Below are positions 1 through 7,632 of a stretch of DNA of 64,000 bases, one piece after another. The number at the start of each line of letters is the position of its first letter. Within the stretch, counting starts at the first letter, position 1. The stretch spans positions 116,628-180,627 of the forward strand of contig NZ_VTWT01000010.1 in NCBI RefSeq assembly GCF_008727925.1, given 5' to 3'. The DNA is from Adhaeribacter soli. Lineage in GTDB: Bacteria; Bacteroidota; Bacteroidia; Cytophagales; Hymenobacteraceae. Both the position numbers and the translations under genes were made by a program. The notes under the pieces are model-generated. The model made no database searches. It saw only the letters and a list, made by a program, of their open reading frames with translations, and was not told the DNA's origin.

Positions 1-2
1 CG

Positions 3-1055
3 GATCTGGGCAAAGATCTGGTTACGTTGAATATGATAGAAAATGTGGCGATAGACGGTAAAAAAGTAAGCTTTACCGTGATCCTCACCACCCCGGCCTG
101 CCCGCTGAAAGACCTGATCCGTACCGCTTGCGAACGCGCCATTCATACCATGGTCGATAAAGAAGCGGAAGTTACCGTGAACATGACCTCCCGCGTTACT
201 TCCGGCCGCGCCGATGCTTCGGCGGTGCTGAAAGGCGTGAAAAATATTATCGCTATTGCTTCCGGAAAAGGCGGCGTGGGCAAATCTACGGTTACCAGCA
301 ACCTGGCCATTGCGCTGGCGCAAACCGGCGCAAAAGTGGGCCTGGTAGATGCCGATATTTCCGGCCCCTCTATTCCGGTAATGTTCAATTGCGAAGATGC
401 CCACCCGCGGGTATTTCAGACGGCAGAAGGCAAAAATCAGATCGAAACCATTGAACGCTACGGCGTAAAGCTCATGTCGATCGGTTTTCTGGCACCGGCC
501 GAAAGTGCGGTGGTATGGCGCGGCCCGATGGCTTCTTCTGCCCTGAAACAATTTATTACCGAATGCGACTGGGGCGAACTGGATTATTTACTTATTGACC
601 TTCCGCCGGGAACGTCCGACATACACTTAACGCTGGTACAAACCGTGCCGGTAACGGGGGCGGTAATTGTAACCACGCCGCAGAAAGTGGCCCTGGCCGA
701 TGCCCAAAAAGGCTTAACGATGTTCCAGCAGCCCCAGATCAATGTGCCGGTTTTAGGCGTTATAGAGAATATGGCCTACTTTACGCCGGCCGAATTACCG
801 GAAAACAAATATTTTATTTTCGGAAAAGGCGGCGGCGAGAACTTAGCAGCTAAATTTAAGGTTCCTTTTATCGGGCAGATCCCGTTGGTGCAGAGCATCC
901 GCGAAGGCGGTGACGAAGGCACCCCGGAAGTAATGAAAGAAAACTCGCCGGCTGCAGCCGTTTTTAAAGAAATTGCCCGTGAAGTAGCCCGCCAGGTTTC
1001 GGTACGGAATGCTGAGCTGGCGCAAACCAAGGTTGTAGAAATTACCAGAACGTAG
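3..1055 (+). CDS. mrp: Mrp/NBP35-family Fe-S carrier ATPase (5' end outside window)
   Basis: P-loop ATPase of the Mrp/ApbC/NBP35 family, which binds and transfers Fe-S clusters in the cytoplasm. The frame is open from base 3 and reads a typical N-terminal MIP18/DUF59 domain (DLGKDLVTLNMIENV), so the true start lies left of the window and the TTG at 27 is not the start. Counting from that TTG, the DUF59 domain ends near residue 60 and the deviant Walker A SGKGGVGKST lies at 79-88, followed by DADISGPSIP and DLPPGTSD. The CxxC pair found near the C-terminus of E. coli Mrp is absent; the equivalent stretch reads YFTPAELPENKYFIFG. An nfu gene follows 6 bp downstream, which supports an Fe-S assembly role. 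Family assignment is sure; cluster-binding mode is open. Confidence 0.95.
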   Translation, partial: DLGKDLVTLNMIENVAIDGKKVSFTVILTTPACPLKDLIRTACERAIHTMVDKEAEVTVNMTSRVTSGRADASAVLKGVKNIIAIASGKGGVGKSTVTSNLAIALAQTGAKVGLVDADISGPSIPVMFNCEDAHPRVFQTAEGKNQIETIERYGVKLMSIGFLAPAESAVVWRGPMASSALKQFITECDWGELDYLLIDLPPGTSDIHLTLVQTVPVTGAVIVTTPQKVALADAQKGLTMFQQPQINVPVLGVIENMAYFTPAELPENKYFIFGKGGGENLAAKFKVPFIGQIPLVQSIREGGDEGTPEVMKENSPAAAVFKEIAREVARQVSVRNAELAQTKVVEITRT

Positions 1056-1061
1056 AAAGAA

Positions 1062-1331
1062 ATGGAAGAGATGAATATGACCCCGGAATTCCTGACCAAG
1101 ATCGAATCGGCCCTGGATCAGATCCGTCCTTACCTGCAGGCCGATGGCGGCGACGTAAAAGTGCTGGAACTAACCCCGGAAATGGTCCTGAAACTGGAAC
1201 TGGTAGGCGCCTGCGGTACCTGCCCAATGTCGCCGATGACGCTGAAAGCCGGCGTGGAGCAGGCAATCCTGAAAGCAGTGCCGGAAATTAAGGCCGTTGA
1301 GGCCATAAACGTGATGCCGATGCCGGCTTAA
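1062..1331 (+). CDS. NifU C-terminal-domain (Nfu) Fe-S scaffold protein
   Basis: Small 89-residue protein made only of the Nfu domain, which carries a 4Fe-4S cluster for delivery to apoproteins. The cluster-binding CGTC motif lies at residues 51-54 and is preceded by the typical segment IRPYLQADGGDVKVLEL. The start is the ATG 6 bp after mrp stops; in-frame ATGs at codons 4 and 6 are also possible, and no Shine-Dalgarno sequence decides between them. The two genes look co-transcribed and end in a strong intrinsic terminator. Mrp and Nfu are functionally linked families, so a joint role in Fe-S maturation is a fair inference. Confidence 0.93.
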   Translation: MEEMNMTPEFLTKIESALDQIRPYLQADGGDVKVLELTPEMVLKLELVGACGTCPMSPMTLKAGVEQAILKAVPEIKAVEAINVMPMPA

Positions 1332-1362
1332 TTCTAAAAACAAAAGAATATTTCGTATTTTT

Positions 1363-1399
1363 AAACCGGAGCTAAGCAACGTAGCTCCGGTTTTTTTTT
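1363..1399 (+). terminator. Rho-independent terminator after mrp-nfu
   Basis: A 12-bp perfect stem (1363-1374 with 1382-1393) and 7-nt loop are followed by a run of T to 1399. It lies 32 bp after the nfu stop. Confidence 0.9.
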
Positions 1400-1432
1400 G
1401 TCTATAAACTACTGAAACCAATTCCTTTCCGG

Positions 1433-2788
1433 ATGAAACGAATTCTACTGCTTATTTTTTTAGCCGCCGCCAGCCTGCAAGGCTTTGCCCAGACGTCGCA
1501 GAACATGAACCTGCTCTCTACCTGGCGAGATCCGAAGCCGGGCGTGTATTATAACGACATCTGGGGATATGCAGCCAACGGCCGCGAATATGCCATTATC
1601 GGCAGCAACGAAGCCACTAACTTTATAGACGTTACCAATCCTGCCTCTCCGGTGCTGATAAAAAAAGCACTCGGTAAGTTTACGAATACGATCTGGCGCG
1701 ATTTTAAAACCTATTCGCATTATGCCTATACCGTTGGCGACGGAAATAACTTCCACAGCCTTCAGATCTTCGACCTGCAGTTCCTACCAGATTCGGTGCA
1801 TAAGGTTTACGACAGCAATGCGATAAGCCAGAGCGCCCACACCATTTTCATTGACAATGCCAAACTCTATCTGGTTTCGAATGTTCGCAATGGCTCCAAT
1901 CAGGCGGTAGACGTTTATTCGCTCGCCAACCCCGTAGCCCCCACCCTTTTAGGGAGTCTGCAATCTACCTTCTTTAACGATATGCACGCTGTATTTGTAA
2001 AGAACGACACAGCGTATTGCTCTGCCGGCTGGCCGGGTTTTGTGATGTACAACGTAGCCAATATCAACAACCCGGTACTCATCAGCAGCTTAACCACATA
2101 TCCTGGCCAAGGCTATAACCACACCAGCTGGGTTAGCCAGAACTCTAAAAAGATGATTATGACCGATGAGATCCCGGCGGGCTTACCGGTAAAACTGTAT
2201 GATATTTCCGACCCATCAAACCCGGTTTATAAAAGCTCCTTTACTTCCAACGCAGCAGCAACCCCGCACAACACCTTTATTGTCGGAAATAATTACGCTG
2301 TGCTTTCATTTTACCACGATGGCGTACAGGTTTTTGATATATCGAATTCCACCAACGTTACCCGCATCGGCTATTACGATACGTACCCCGATAACCCGGG
2401 AAATTATAGCGGCTACGAGGGCTGCTGGGGCGTTTACCCGTTCCTACCATCCGGCAATATCATCGCCTCGGATATTACCTACGGCCTGTTTGTACTTTCC
2501 GCGCCTTATAGCAATATTTCCGGTACCAGGGAGGAGTTGAATAAAGACAGATCCTTTACTGTTTATCCGAATCCATCTACCGGAACGCTATCGTTTCAGC
2601 TCAAAAAACCCGTGAAAAACCTGAAAATAACGGTTACCGATGTCCTCGGCAAAAACCTGAAAACCTTTAGCGGCGATATGCTTACGGACCAGAAATTAAA
2701 CCTGAACAACTTATCGGCCGGACTTTACCTGGTACATGCCTCCGGCGATGGCTTTTCCGAAACCCGGCGGGTTTTAATTAAAAAATAA
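1433..2788 (+). CDS. Secreted choice-of-anchor B family protein with type IX sorting domain
   Basis: Predicted secreted protein of 451 residues. A signal peptide (MKRILLLIFLAAASLQGFAQ) is followed by repeated propeller-like units of the LVIP family (DVTNPASPVL, SLANPVAPTLLG, NVANINNPVLIS, DISDPSNPVY), as in the choice-of-anchor B family. The last 80 residues form a type A C-terminal sorting domain beginning FTVYPNPSTGTLSF and ending in LIKK, the signal used by the type IX secretion system to export and anchor proteins. The presence of porX in the same window agrees with a working type IX system. Molecular function is unknown; family and export route are well supported by motif. Confidence 0.9.
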   Translation: MKRILLLIFLAAASLQGFAQTSQNMNLLSTWRDPKPGVYYNDIWGYAANGREYAIIGSNEATNFIDVTNPASPVLIKKALGKFTNTIWRDFKTYSHYAYTVGDGNNFHSLQIFDLQFLPDSVHKVYDSNAISQSAHTIFIDNAKLYLVSNVRNGSNQAVDVYSLANPVAPTLLGSLQSTFFNDMHAVFVKNDTAYCSAGWPGFVMYNVANINNPVLISSLTTYPGQGYNHTSWVSQNSKKMIMTDEIPAGLPVKLYDISDPSNPVYKSSFTSNAAATPHNTFIVGNNYAVLSFYHDGVQVFDISNSTNVTRIGYYDTYPDNPGNYSGYEGCWGVYPFLPSGNIIASDITYGLFVLSAPYSNISGTREELNKDRSFTVYPNPSTGTLSFQLKKPVKNLKITVTDVLGKNLKTFSGDMLTDQKLNLNNLSAGLYLVHASGDGFSETRRVLIKK

Positions 2789-2830
2789 TAGCGATTTTAA
2801 TAATGTAATCTGAGATTCTAAAACTCTACA

Positions 2831-2866
2831 AAGGTCTGCTGAAAGCAATCAGCAGACCTTTTTTTA
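2831..2866 (+). terminator. Rho-independent terminator
   Basis: An 11-bp stem (2831-2841 with 2850-2860), 8-nt loop and T run follow the secreted-protein gene. Confidence 0.88.
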
Positions 2867-3014
2867 TCCGGGAGGCTGGTTTAAAAACGCCGTTATGAAA
2901 TTACAATCTTTGAGCCCTTCATTTAAACAGGCCTTACGCGAACCCAATTGTCTGAATTATACTCTTTAAGTAAGTGGACAGATTTAGCTTACATAATAAT
3001 ACTGCTTCTTTTTC

Positions 3015-3078
3015 TGTCATTCTGGAAGAATCTTGTGATTTCAGTGCTTTAAACTCACAAAATTCTTCCAGAATGACA
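3015..3078. repeat. Large REP-like hairpin with 24-bp arms
   Basis: Arms 3015-3038 and 3055-3078 are complementary at 23 of 24 positions around a 16-nt loop. The arms open with TGTCATTCTGGAAGAAT. There is no T run, so it is not a standard terminator; it looks like a dispersed extragenic palindrome. Confidence 0.8.
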
Positions 3079-3379
3079 ATCGTAGTGATATTAAGTAAAT
3101 TTGTTCCCATACATAGAATTAGGGGATGCACATGTTTTGTCGCCAAAAGAATTTCGAGGAACCCGAAGGGGAATAGGAAAAAGGGAAATTACAGAATCGC
3201 TTAACCTGCTACCGTAAGCACAATATCGGCTTCAAGATTTTCACAAAGCTTTAAGCGCAATATTCTCTTCTTTGCCCGTACCTCGGTTTTCTCCAGGATC
3301 AGAATAATTTCTTCTCCAGAATCAAATCCTGTCTATCTTAATAATCCTTAAAATCGTGTTCAGACAAATAAAGCTTAAA

Positions 3380-3424
3380 GATTTCTTTACTGAAACCCGT
3401 CGGTTTTTAATTAAAAGATTATAG
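3380..3424 (+). pseudogene. Remnant of a type IX sorting-domain tail
   Basis: The frame starting at 3380 reads DFFTETRRFLIKRL then stop, closely matching the end of the secreted protein stopping at 2788 (GDGFSETRRVLIKK). The nucleotide likeness continues past the stop (ttaaaagattatagcg here, ttaaaaaataatagcg there). Upstream the likeness is lost. I read it as the 3' scrap of a duplicated cargo gene, or a tail exchanged between paralogues; it is short, so chance is not excluded. Confidence 0.5.
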
Positions 3425-3463
3425 CGTTTGCGGTGTTTGGGTGTGGGTTCAGGCGCAATTCTT

Positions 3464-3471
3464 TATATTTG
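3464..3471 (+). promoter_or_regulatory. Bacteroidota -7 promoter box for fahA
   Basis: TATATTTG fits the Bacteroidota consensus TAnnTTTG and lies 32 bp before the fumarylacetoacetase ATG. A TTTG at 3436-3439 could be the upstream element, though the spacing is a little long. Confidence 0.5.
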
Positions 3472-3503
3472 CCCCACTGCTAATTAAAGAGCCCTTTTAG
3501 ACT

Positions 3504-4778
3504 ATGATAAAAGCCAACGACCCGAACCTGCATTCCTGGATCACCATTGCTCCGGATTCCGAATTCCCGATTCAGAACCTGCCATTCGGTATTTTTCAGG
3601 TAGGCCTGAAAGACCCGCGCGTAGGCGTAGCCATTGGCGACTATGTGCTAGACCTTTATGCATTAAGTCAGTTTGGCTATTTCGAAGATGTTGATATTGC
3701 AGACCATACCGTACTATTTCGCGACAATCTGAACGACTTTATTGCGCTTGGTAAACCGGTTTGGCGCCAGACCCGCGAGCGTGTTTCCCAGCTACTTCGC
3801 CACGACAATACCGAATTCCGCGACAACGAAGAAGCCGTACGCGAATGCCTGGTAAAACGCGCAGAAGTAGAAATGCTGATGCCGGTAAAAGTACCGAACT
3901 ATACCGATTTTTACTCCAGCATCGAGCACGCCACCAACGTAGGCAAAATGTTCCGCGACCCGGCCAATGCGTTGCTGCCGAACTGGAAACACCTGCCGGT
4001 TGGTTACCACGGCCGCGCTTCCTCCATCTGTGTTTCCGGTTACGATGTAATTCGCCCGAACGGCCAGACCAAAGCTGCCGATGCCGATATGCCGACTTTC
4101 GGCCCTACCAAAGAACTTGATTTTGAACTGGAAGTAGCCTTTATAGCTGGCCGCGAAACTGAACTGGGCACCCCCGTTTCTACTACCGATGCCGAAGACT
4201 ATATTTTTGGCATGGTGCTCTTCAACGACTGGAGCGCCCGCGACATGCAGCGCTGGGAATACGTGCCCCTCGGCCCTTTCCTGGCCAAGAACTTTGCCTC
4301 CACCATTTCGCCCTGGGTGGTTACCTTAGATGCCCTGGAACCATTCCGCGTGAAAGGCCCGGACCAGGATCCGCAGGTGTTGCCTTACCTGCAATATACC
4401 GGCAACAAGAACATCGACATTAACCTGGAAGTGCTCTTGCAGCCGGAAGGCCAGCAACCGGTTTCCATCTGCCGCTCCAACTACAAGCACATGTACTGGA
4501 ACATGAACCAGCAGCTGGCGCACCAGACCAGCAACGGCTGTAACCTGCAGATCGGCGATATGTATGCTTCCGGCACCATTTCCGGCCCGGAAGAAACTTC
4601 TTTCGGCTCTATGCTGGAACTTACCTGGAAAGGCACCAAACCCCTCACCCTACCCGACGGCACCGAACGCAAATTCATCAACGACGGCGACACGGTGATC
4701 ATGCGGGGCTACGCCGAAAAAGACGGCATCCGCATCGGCTTCGGCGAATGCGTAGCCAAAGTATTGCCAGCGCTTTAG
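3504..4778 (+). CDS. fahA: Fumarylacetoacetase
   Basis: Hydrolyses 4-fumarylacetoacetate to fumarate and acetoacetate, the last step of tyrosine/homogentisate breakdown. The 424-residue length is normal for the full enzyme with its N-terminal SH3-like domain. Active-site segments match the mammalian enzyme: DFYSSIEHATNVGKMFR with metal Asp135 and catalytic His142, the acidic pair in DFELEVAF, the metal Asp in LFNDWSARDMQRWEY, and the Lys in GPFLAKNFASTISPW. Other tyrosine-pathway genes (HPPD, homogentisate dioxygenase) are not in the window, although the flavin-reductase-like gene directly downstream may belong to the same catabolic setting. Confidence 0.96.
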   Translation: MIKANDPNLHSWITIAPDSEFPIQNLPFGIFQVGLKDPRVGVAIGDYVLDLYALSQFGYFEDVDIADHTVLFRDNLNDFIALGKPVWRQTRERVSQLLRHDNTEFRDNEEAVRECLVKRAEVEMLMPVKVPNYTDFYSSIEHATNVGKMFRDPANALLPNWKHLPVGYHGRASSICVSGYDVIRPNGQTKAADADMPTFGPTKELDFELEVAFIAGRETELGTPVSTTDAEDYIFGMVLFNDWSARDMQRWEYVPLGPFLAKNFASTISPWVVTLDALEPFRVKGPDQDPQVLPYLQYTGNKNIDINLEVLLQPEGQQPVSICRSNYKHMYWNMNQQLAHQTSNGCNLQIGDMYASGTISGPEETSFGSMLELTWKGTKPLTLPDGTERKFINDGDTVIMRGYAEKDGIRIGFGECVAKVLPAL

Positions 4779-4779
4779 T

Positions 4780-4919
4780 AATTTGGAGATTTGAAAATTT
4801 GAAGATTTGGAAATGATGGCTCAGAGGAAATATTCGGTTAATTTTCTTAACCGTGATCTATTCTGAAATTAAATTTTCCTTCCCATTTTCAAATCTCCAA
4901 ATCTTCAAATTTTCAAATC
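4780..4919. repeat. Paired inverted arms filling the fahA-flavoprotein gap
   Basis: Left arm 4780-4816 begins 1 bp after the fahA stop and right arm 4884-4919 ends 6 bp before the next ATG. Bases 4788-4811 and 4896-4919 are perfectly complementary over 24 bp. The arms are built of short units such as GATTTGAAAATTTG. The top strand has no G from 4866 to 4923, so the downstream leader would be unstructured by itself. Confidence 0.85.
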
Positions 4920-4925
4920 AAAAGA

Positions 4926-5837
4926 ATGATAAAAACCATAGATCCGAAAGCAATTCCTACGGCGGAGTTCCATGCATATATGCTGGGAGCTGTTGCGCCG
5001 CGGCCAATTGCTTTTGCCAGTACCGTAGATGAGGAAGGGAACGTGAACCTGAGTCCTTTCAGCTTTTTCAATGCCTTTGGTTCCAATCCGCCGATCCTAA
5101 TCTTTTCACCCGCCCGCCGGGTGCGCGACAATACCATAAAGCATACCCTGGAAAATGCTTATGCTACCAAAGAAGTAGTGATCAATATCGGGAATTACGA
5201 CATTGTGGAGCAACTTTCGCTGGCCAGCACCGAGTACGATAAAGGCATCAACGAATTTATAAAATCTGGTTTAACGCCAGCGCCATCGGTAATGGTGAAG
5301 CCGCCGCGGGTGGCAGAAGCCCCGGCAGCTTTCGAGTGCCGGGTGCGCGACATTATTCCGTTAGGCGACCAGGGCGGCGCTGCCAACCTGATCGTTTGTG
5401 AAGTATTACTGATGCACCTGAATGAAAATGTGTTAGGCCCGGACGGAAAAACCATTGACCCAAATAAACTGGATGCCGTTGCCCGCTTAGGCGGCGACTG
5501 GTACCTGCGTGCCAGCGGCGATTGCCTGTTCGAACTCCCCAAACCGGTAAGGAATAAAGGTATCGGCGTAGATCAGTTGCCGGAGCATATCCGGACCAGC
5601 AACCGCCTTACCGGTAACAACCTGGCCCGCTTAGGCAACACCGAAAAAGAGCAGGTTCCAACCGCAAAAGATACCGAAGCATTTAAAACCGATCCGCTGG
5701 TAGAAAAAATTCTTTCCGGTTACAAACACGACAGAACAGCTTTGAAAGAGCAACTTGAAACGCTCGGAATAAGGTTACTGAACGATAATAAAGTTACTGA
5801 AGCCTGGAAGGTGTTGCTGATGGCAGAAGGTTTATAG
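4926..5837 (+). CDS. Flavin reductase-like FMN-binding protein
   Basis: 303 residues. The N-terminal 200 residues form the flavin-reductase-like split-barrel domain, with the FMN-binding segments APRPIAFASTVDEEG and NLSPFSFFNAFGSNPP. A C-terminal extension of about 100 residues is predicted helical and charged and is not part of the minimal domain. Such proteins are FMN-dependent oxidoreductases or flavin reductases for two-component oxygenases; the substrate is unknown. It follows fumarylacetoacetase on the same strand, suggesting a part in aromatic amino-acid breakdown (inference). Start is the ATG right after the G-free arm. Confidence 0.88.
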   Translation: MIKTIDPKAIPTAEFHAYMLGAVAPRPIAFASTVDEEGNVNLSPFSFFNAFGSNPPILIFSPARRVRDNTIKHTLENAYATKEVVINIGNYDIVEQLSLASTEYDKGINEFIKSGLTPAPSVMVKPPRVAEAPAAFECRVRDIIPLGDQGGAANLIVCEVLLMHLNENVLGPDGKTIDPNKLDAVARLGGDWYLRASGDCLFELPKPVRNKGIGVDQLPEHIRTSNRLTGNNLARLGNTEKEQVPTAKDTEAFKTDPLVEKILSGYKHDRTALKEQLETLGIRLLNDNKVTEAWKVLLMAEGL

Positions 5838-5857
5838 AAAAAGGCTTTATTTCAAGC

Positions 5858-5896
5858 AAAAAAAGGTGCTGGATACATGCTTCCGCACCTTTTTTA
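5858..5896 (+). terminator. Rho-independent terminator
   Basis: A stem of about 11 bp (aaaaaaggtgc with gcacctttttt, 5859-5869/5885-5895), 15-nt loop and T-rich tail, 20 bp after the flavoprotein stop. Confidence 0.82.
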
Positions 5897-6045
5897 TTTT
5901 ATTTAACCCAAGAATAGACGGGCTTGGTTTTACTTCGGCTCAATTAAAATATTCTTGTTATTTTTAGAGTTTCAAAACAATAGAAACAGGCATGTCTGCG
6001 CCTGGATAGGCAGTTGCACTGGTGGTGCTTATCCTTTTTAAAATC

Positions 6046-7497
6046 ATGAGTAAGAAAATTACTACACTCCTCGTTCTTTTCCTTTTTCTGGATATCTGTT
6101 ATTCCTTTTTTCAGTATTACTATACCGCACACGATGGCGATATGGCTGCCATCATTGCCCCTGCCGAATGGTATTCCGATGTCCTGAAAGACCCTTTTGG
6201 ATTCAGCCTTTTAAGTGAGCAGAAATCTTATGGCGGCTCTAACCGTTTCTTTGCCCATTGGTCGTTAGGTGCTTATTTTAAAACAGTGCCGCTTATGCTG
6301 CAGGCATTTGTAAGCCCTTTGGATAGCACTTACCTGGCCTCTGCTTTAGCTAAAATTGGTATACACCTGTTAATAATCTGGCTGCTCGGGTTATTCATAA
6401 CCAATTCCGGAAAATGGTGGAAGCCGGAATTTATTCTGGCTGGCGCCCTGGTTGCTCCCTTTTTTCAAACCTGGGGATACTTCGACCGCGTGTCCATTAT
6501 TGAGAGTTCTATCACGTACACGTTCTTTTACGCCCTTTCAACCGCTATTCTGATCTTGTTTTTCCTGCCGTTTTACCAGGCCTATTTTTTGGGGCAGGAT
6601 GTAAAGTTTACCCTTCCGAAAAAAATAATCCTTTTTGCCTTAACCATCATTCTCCCGTTTATGGGGCCACTAAACCTGGGCATAATTGCAATAGTCTGCT
6701 CTTTTACTCTCGCTTATCAATGGTGGTTAAATTTTCGGAATTCAGGCGAAATCCCCTTTATTAAAAGGATTTGGAATTCAGTTTTAAAAATTCCTAAGCC
6801 ACTGCTTTTTTATTTTCCTGTCATTCTGCTGTTTAGCTTTTACTCGCTTTACATTGGTAGTTTTAATGCTGAAAGTGATAATAGCATAAGCATTGCGGAT
6901 CGTTACTCCTTTTTGCTTACAGGCCTGAACCGGCAGCTTTTCTTTGGTCAGGGTTGGGAGTTTAGCCCGGCATATTCCATCTTATTCCTGCTGCTGATCA
7001 TTAACAGCTTAATACTCTGGAAGAAAGGGCCTGAGGGTAAGAAAATAGTAAAATGGCTGCTTTGGGTCATTGTGTTTTCTATAATATACATCTTGCTGCT
7101 TCCTTTAGGCGGCTATCGGAGCTACCGGCCCCATATCGTTAGCGGAAGCACCTTTCAGCCGGTTACGTTAACATTAGTATTTTTCTACGGGCTTACCTGC
7201 TGGTACATCCTCCGGCAAACCACGCTCAAGTACCGGAAACTATACATTGGTACCCTCATTTTAGTAGCAGTTATTTTTAGCAGCACCGAACGGCCAAGTG
7301 ATTCCACCTACCAATGCGAACGAAACGCGATTTTGGCCATTGCAGCCTCGCCGGAGAAACACGTAGACCTGGAAACCTGGTGCGGTGTAATGTCGTGGGG
7401 AAAAATTACGCATCCGTATTATTCAATCCCCGGCGGGAAACTGCTGCACTATTGGGGTATCACGAAAGAAGAAAAAAACTATACGACCGGAAAATAG
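6046..7497 (+). CDS. Polytopic inner-membrane protein of unknown function
   Basis: 483 residues with about ten hydrophobic segments, including residues 4-20, a pair near 100-150, and several between 170 and 400. An early conserved-looking acidic patch sits in the first extracytoplasmic loop (YTAHDGDMAAIIAPAEWY), and a long C-terminal soluble tail contains CERNAILAI and DLETWCGVMSWGK. The general layout resembles GT-C type glycosyltransferases, whose catalytic acidic residues lie in the first loop, but no family motif is certain. The ATG at 6046 is preferred over in-frame GTG codons at 6022 and 6025. It stands alone between two terminators. Confidence 0.8.
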   Translation: MSKKITTLLVLFLFLDICYSFFQYYYTAHDGDMAAIIAPAEWYSDVLKDPFGFSLLSEQKSYGGSNRFFAHWSLGAYFKTVPLMLQAFVSPLDSTYLASALAKIGIHLLIIWLLGLFITNSGKWWKPEFILAGALVAPFFQTWGYFDRVSIIESSITYTFFYALSTAILILFFLPFYQAYFLGQDVKFTLPKKIILFALTIILPFMGPLNLGIIAIVCSFTLAYQWWLNFRNSGEIPFIKRIWNSVLKIPKPLLFYFPVILLFSFYSLYIGSFNAESDNSISIADRYSFLLTGLNRQLFFGQGWEFSPAYSILFLLLIINSLILWKKGPEGKKIVKWLLWVIVFSIIYILLLPLGGYRSYRPHIVSGSTFQPVTLTLVFFYGLTCWYILRQTTLKYRKLYIGTLILVAVIFSSTERPSDSTYQCERNAILAIAASPEKHVDLETWCGVMSWGKITHPYYSIPGGKLLHYWGITKEEKNYTTGK

Positions 7498-7573
7498 TAA
7501 CGCACTTCAGTTTTCAAGCCCAAAATCCACGAAAAAGCTACCATAATTTTTCAAACAGAAACGTTACCGTTTT

Positions 7574-7616
7574 AAACAAAAAAGTGCTGAAGCTTCCGCT
7601 TCAGCACTTTTTTGTT
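7574..7616. terminator. Bidirectional terminator between convergent genes
   Basis: A perfect stem of about 19 bp (7575-7593 with 7598-7616) and 4-nt loop TTCC, with A-rich and T-rich flanks. It can serve both the membrane-protein gene and ald, whose stop lies 17 bp away. Confidence 0.9.
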
Positions 7617-7632
7617 TCTATGCAGCAATCGC

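Larger units (their letters stand above)
2867..3463. other. Long gene-free stretch with one large hairpin and a coding remnant
   Basis: About 600 bp with no convincing gene. It holds a 64-bp palindromic hairpin (3015-3078) and, near its right end, a short stretch that resembles the last codons of the upstream secreted-protein gene (3380-3424). Open frames across the hairpin on both strands are artefacts of the palindrome. Confidence 0.7.

Noticed and set aside
2199..2540. Open frame of 113 codons on the plus strand
   Set aside because: Lies inside the type IX cargo gene in another frame, with unnatural composition and no family.
2934..3204. Overlapping frames on both strands
   Set aside because: Caused by the hairpin at 3015-3078; they mirror each other and have no family.
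6022..6045. GTG starts of the membrane protein at 6022/6025
   Set aside because: The ATG at 6046 begins the first membrane span directly; the extra codons add nothing family-like.
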